Below the pieces are notes generated by a model. It was given only the letters and a program-made list of their open reading frames with translations. It was not told where the DNA came from and made no database searches. The position numbers were made by a program, and so were the translations under genes. Shown piece after piece: positions 11,312 through 12,706 of a DNA stretch of 12,706 nucleotides (the first letter of the stretch is position 1; each line of letters starts with the position of its first letter). Source of the DNA: Micrococcales bacterium (lineage in GTDB: Bacteria; Actinomycetota; Actinomycetes; S36-B12); the NCBI GenBank assembly GCA_002728915.1, contig PBWE01000005.1:74388-87093 (forward strand), read 5' to 3'.

Positions 11312-11710
11312 CTACGCGAGGGAAACCGTCGCGCCGGCGCCTTCGAGGGCAGCCTTCGCCTCTTCGGCCTTTTCCTTGTTGACCTTCTCCAAGATCGGCT
11401 TCGGAGCGCCTTCCACGAGTTCCTTGGCCTCCTTGAGGCCGAGACTGGTGAGTCCACGGACCTCCTTGATGACGGCGATCTTGTTTCCGCCATCGGCTTC
11501 GAGGATGACGTCGAACTCGTCCTTGTCCTCGCCGCCCGCAGCTTCAGCGTCCCCTCCGCCGGCCGCGGGGGCCGCGGCTGCAGCGACCGCTACCGGAGCG
11601 GCAGCGGTGACCTCGAAGGTCTCTTCGAAGGCCTTCACGAACTCGCTGAGTTCAAGCAGGGACATCTCCTTGAATGCGTCCAACATTTCTTCGGTGCTCA
11701 TCTTCGCCAT
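11312..11710 (-). CDS. rplL: 50S ribosomal protein L7/L12
   Basis: Stalk protein present in several copies per ribosome, which recruits and stimulates the translational GTPases, including the EF-G encoded at the left end of this window. The product is 132 residues. Residues 1-33 form the helical dimerisation domain that binds L10. Residues 34-62 form an Ala/Gly-rich flexible hinge. Residues 63-132 form the compact C-terminal domain, with the conserved [20 protein letters not shown] and [11 protein letters not shown] that form the factor-binding face. The start is ATG at 11710, with AAAGGA about 7 nt upstream. A second ATG three codons later (MSTEEML) is possible but has no better SD. It lies 43 nt after rplJ, and a hairpin sits between the two genes. 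Confidence 0.98.
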   Translation of the reverse strand: MAKMSTEEMLDAFKEMSLLELSEFVKAFEETFEVTAAAPVAVAAAAAPAAGGGDAEAAGGEDKDEFDVILEADGGNKIAVIKEVRGLTSLGLKEAKELVEGAPKPILEKVNKEKAEEAKAALEGAGATVSLA

Positions 11711-11731
11711 GGTGGCGTCCTTTCGGTCATT

Positions 11732-11746
11732 CCGGCCGAGGGCCGG
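11732..11746 (-). promoter_or_regulatory. Hairpin between rplJ and rplL
   Basis: CCGGCC pairs with GGCCGG around a 3-nt loop in the 43-nt rplJ-rplL spacer, ending about 11 nt before the rplL SD. L12 must be made in severalfold excess over L10, so a 3'-end-protecting or translation-setting element would make sense here. That role is inferred; no T-run follows, so a terminator is unlikely. Confidence 0.4.
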
Positions 11747-11753
11747 GTGGGCA

Positions 11754-12488
11754 TCAGCCCTCGGTTGTCTCCTCCGCCTCGGCGGCCGGCTCAGCGTCGG
11801 TCTCCGGTGCGTCGGGGGTCGGTGAACTGTCGTGCGGATTCGCGTCTTCTTGGTTCGCGTCTTCTTCCTTGGCGCCTTCTTCCTTGGCGCTTTGCTCGCT
11901 ATCGGCGTCTTGGTCAGTAGCGGAAACCTCCTCAGGCGCCGGGGCCTCTGCGGCCGCCGCTGAGGCTGACGGATCAGCCTCGACCTTGGCCTGCAATGCA
12001 CCGAGCGCCCGCGCTGCCTGCGCGAGTGGAGCGGCAAACAGTGACGCAGCCTGGGATTGCTTCGCCTTCATCATTCCGGCCAGTTTGGCCAGGAGCACCT
12101 CGCGGGATTCCAAATCCGCGAACTTCGCGAAGTCTTGGGGCGTGAGGATCGCTCCGTCCATGTAGCCGCCCTTGACGACCAAATCCGGGTTGTCCTTGGC
12201 AAAATCGCGAATTCCCTTGGCCGCCTCGACCGGATCGCCGTCGACGAACGCGATGGCGCTGGGACCCGCGAGCAAGTCTTCGAAACCCTCGATGCCCGCC
12301 TCGGCGGCTGCCCTTCTGGTCAGCGTGTTCTTCACGACCGAGAAGGTCACCGCTGCACCCAGCGAGCGACGAAGCTCCTTCAATTGGGCGACGGACAGTC
12401 CTCGGTAGTCGGTGAGCACGGCGGCGGCAGAGGATCGGAATCGATCGGTGATCTCGGCGACGGTGTCGACTTTGTCTTGCCGGGCCAT
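11754..12488 (-). CDS. rplJ: 50S ribosomal protein L10 with long acidic C-terminal tail
   Basis: L10 anchors L12 dimers to 23S rRNA at the stalk base and represses its own operon by binding the mRNA leader. The product has 244 residues, where about 165-180 is usual. Residues 1-173 are a normal L10: the N-terminal RNA-binding domain with [16 protein letters not shown] and [10 protein letters not shown], then the C-terminal L12-binding helix at about 130-170. Residues 174-244 are an added low-complexity tail with about 23 Asp/Glu, many Ala and only two Lys. It contains a pentapeptide repeat. The start is ATG at 12488, with AAGGAGG 8 nt upstream; the open frame further upstream runs into the leader and is not L10-like. 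rplL follows after 43 nt. The tail is in the same frame with no sign of frameshift. Confidence 0.97.
   Translation of the reverse strand: MARQDKVDTVAEITDRFRSSAAAVLTDYRGLSVAQLKELRRSLGAAVTFSVVKNTLTRRAAAEAGIEGFEDLLAGPSAIAFVDGDPVEAAKGIRDFAKDNPDLVVKGGYMDGAILTPQDFAKFADLESREVLLAKLAGMMKAKQSQAASLFAAPLAQAARALGALQAKVEADPSASAAAAEAPAPEEVSATDQDADSEQSAKEEGAKEEDANQEDANPHDSSPTPDAPETDAEPAAEAEETTEG
11829..11888 (-). repeat. 15-bp tandem repeat in rplJ (pentapeptide repeat)
   Basis: Four 15-nt units, at 11874-11888, 11859-11873, 11844-11858 and 11829-11843, encode [15 protein letters not shown] and ANPHD (L10 residues 201-220). The first two units are nearly identical and later ones drift, as expected from slippage duplication followed by divergence. 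The unit length keeps the frame. Confidence 0.85.
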
Positions 12489-12503
12489 CGGATCTCCCTC
12501 CTT

Positions 12504-12550
12504 GTTCGGACCGAACTCAGGATCCGAGAGGAGGCGCGGCATGCGCATGC
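12504..12550. repeat. Two small palindromes in the rplJ leader
   Basis: GTTCGGACCGAAC (12504-12516) is an odd-centred perfect inverted repeat directly upstream of the rplJ SD; as RNA it could form a 5-bp stem with a 3-nt loop. GCATGCGCATGC (12539-12550) is a perfect 12-bp palindrome made wholly of alternating purines and pyrimidines. Both lie between the L10-type leader and the rplJ start. No function is known to me. Confidence 0.45.
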
Positions 12551-12573
12551 GAGCGGCAGCAGACTGCGAACAC

Positions 12574-12684
12574 TCACCTGCGCGGGCCGCCCGCCTTGCG
12601 GGGCCTTCGACTCGATCGGGTGATCAAGCGACCAGCGGTCTTCGGCGAGCAGCAGAGTACGGCACGAAGTTGAGGCAGAAGCAT
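12574..12684 (-). CDS. Possible 36-codon ORF running through the L10 leader
   Basis: ATG at 12684 follows AGAAGGA with a 5-nt gap, a good SD. The frame runs 36 codons through the leader and stops with TGA at its 3' edge. The product would be Arg/Lys-rich at its C-terminus (RSSRRPRKAGGPRR) and resembles nothing I recognise. Since the leader is conserved as RNA, the frame may be open by chance. If translated, ribosomes would unfold the L10 binding site. Confidence 0.2.
   Translation of the reverse strand: MLLPQLRAVLCCSPKTAGRLITRSSRRPRKAGGPRR
12575..12648 (-). promoter_or_regulatory. L10-type ribosomal leader upstream of rplJ
   Basis: On the minus strand the segment opens with GCCGAAGACCGCTGGTC. 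It continues through a CCCGC-AAG-GCGGG hairpin and closes with GGCCCGCGCAGGTGA. These blocks match what I recall of the conserved L10 leader in actinobacteria, where L10 (with L12) binds and represses rplJ-rplL. It ends about 86 nt before the rplJ start, a usual distance. The exact edges are approximate, and a covariance-model match would be needed to fix them. Confidence 0.7.
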
Positions 12685-12706
12685 GGGGGTCCTTCTGACA
12701 GAAACG

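Noticed and set aside
12489..12548. Upstream start for rplJ adding 20 residues
   Set aside because: The added residues are not L10-like, lie in the leader, and the ATG at 12488 has a strong SD.

Overview
The window is a core translation and transcription cluster from a bacterium of the Actinomycetota, most likely class Actinomycetes. The evidence is the gene set and order, the GTG and TTG starts with good Shine-Dalgarno (SD) sites, the helical insert near the N-terminus of RpoC, and the RpoB, S12 and S7 sequences. I cannot place it below class from the sequence alone. Nearly everything is on the minus strand, so the biological order runs from high to low coordinates.

At the right end are an L10-type mRNA leader (about 12575-12648), rplJ (ribosomal protein L10, with an unusually long acidic tail carrying a pentapeptide repeat) and rplL (L7/L12). 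A perfect 15-bp hairpin behind rplL (11256-11290) begins a 445-nt non-coding stretch that holds two interrupted palindromes. Then come rpoB (TTG start) and rpoC (GTG start), 45 nt apart. Between rpoC and the str operon sits a two-gene island. It has a plus-strand HAD-family phosphatase, convergent with rpoC at only 24 nt, and divergent from it a proline/glycine-rich two-helix membrane protein of the DUF4190 type. Next is a 379-nt gap with a 14-bp tandem repeat, a good sigma-A-type promoter and a structured leader of about 210 nt. The str operon follows: rpsL, rpsG (overlapping in a TAATG junction) and fusA, which is cut by the window edge.

The genes belong to two connected tasks. L10 and L12 form the ribosomal stalk that recruits translational GTPases such as EF-G (fusA). 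S12 and S7 belong to the decoding centre and the 30S head. RpoB and RpoC form the catalytic core of RNA polymerase. The phosphatase and the DUF4190 protein have no obvious part in this and look like lineage-specific passengers.

I found no new mobile, defence or biosynthetic system. The points most worth checking are arginine at S12 position 88 (a classic streptomycin-resistance site), the repeat-bearing acidic tail of L10, the palindrome next to a TTGACA box upstream of rpoB, the structured rpsL leader, the shared TATA element between the phosphatase and DUF4190 genes, and the near-zero gap between convergent rpoC and the phosphatase gene.
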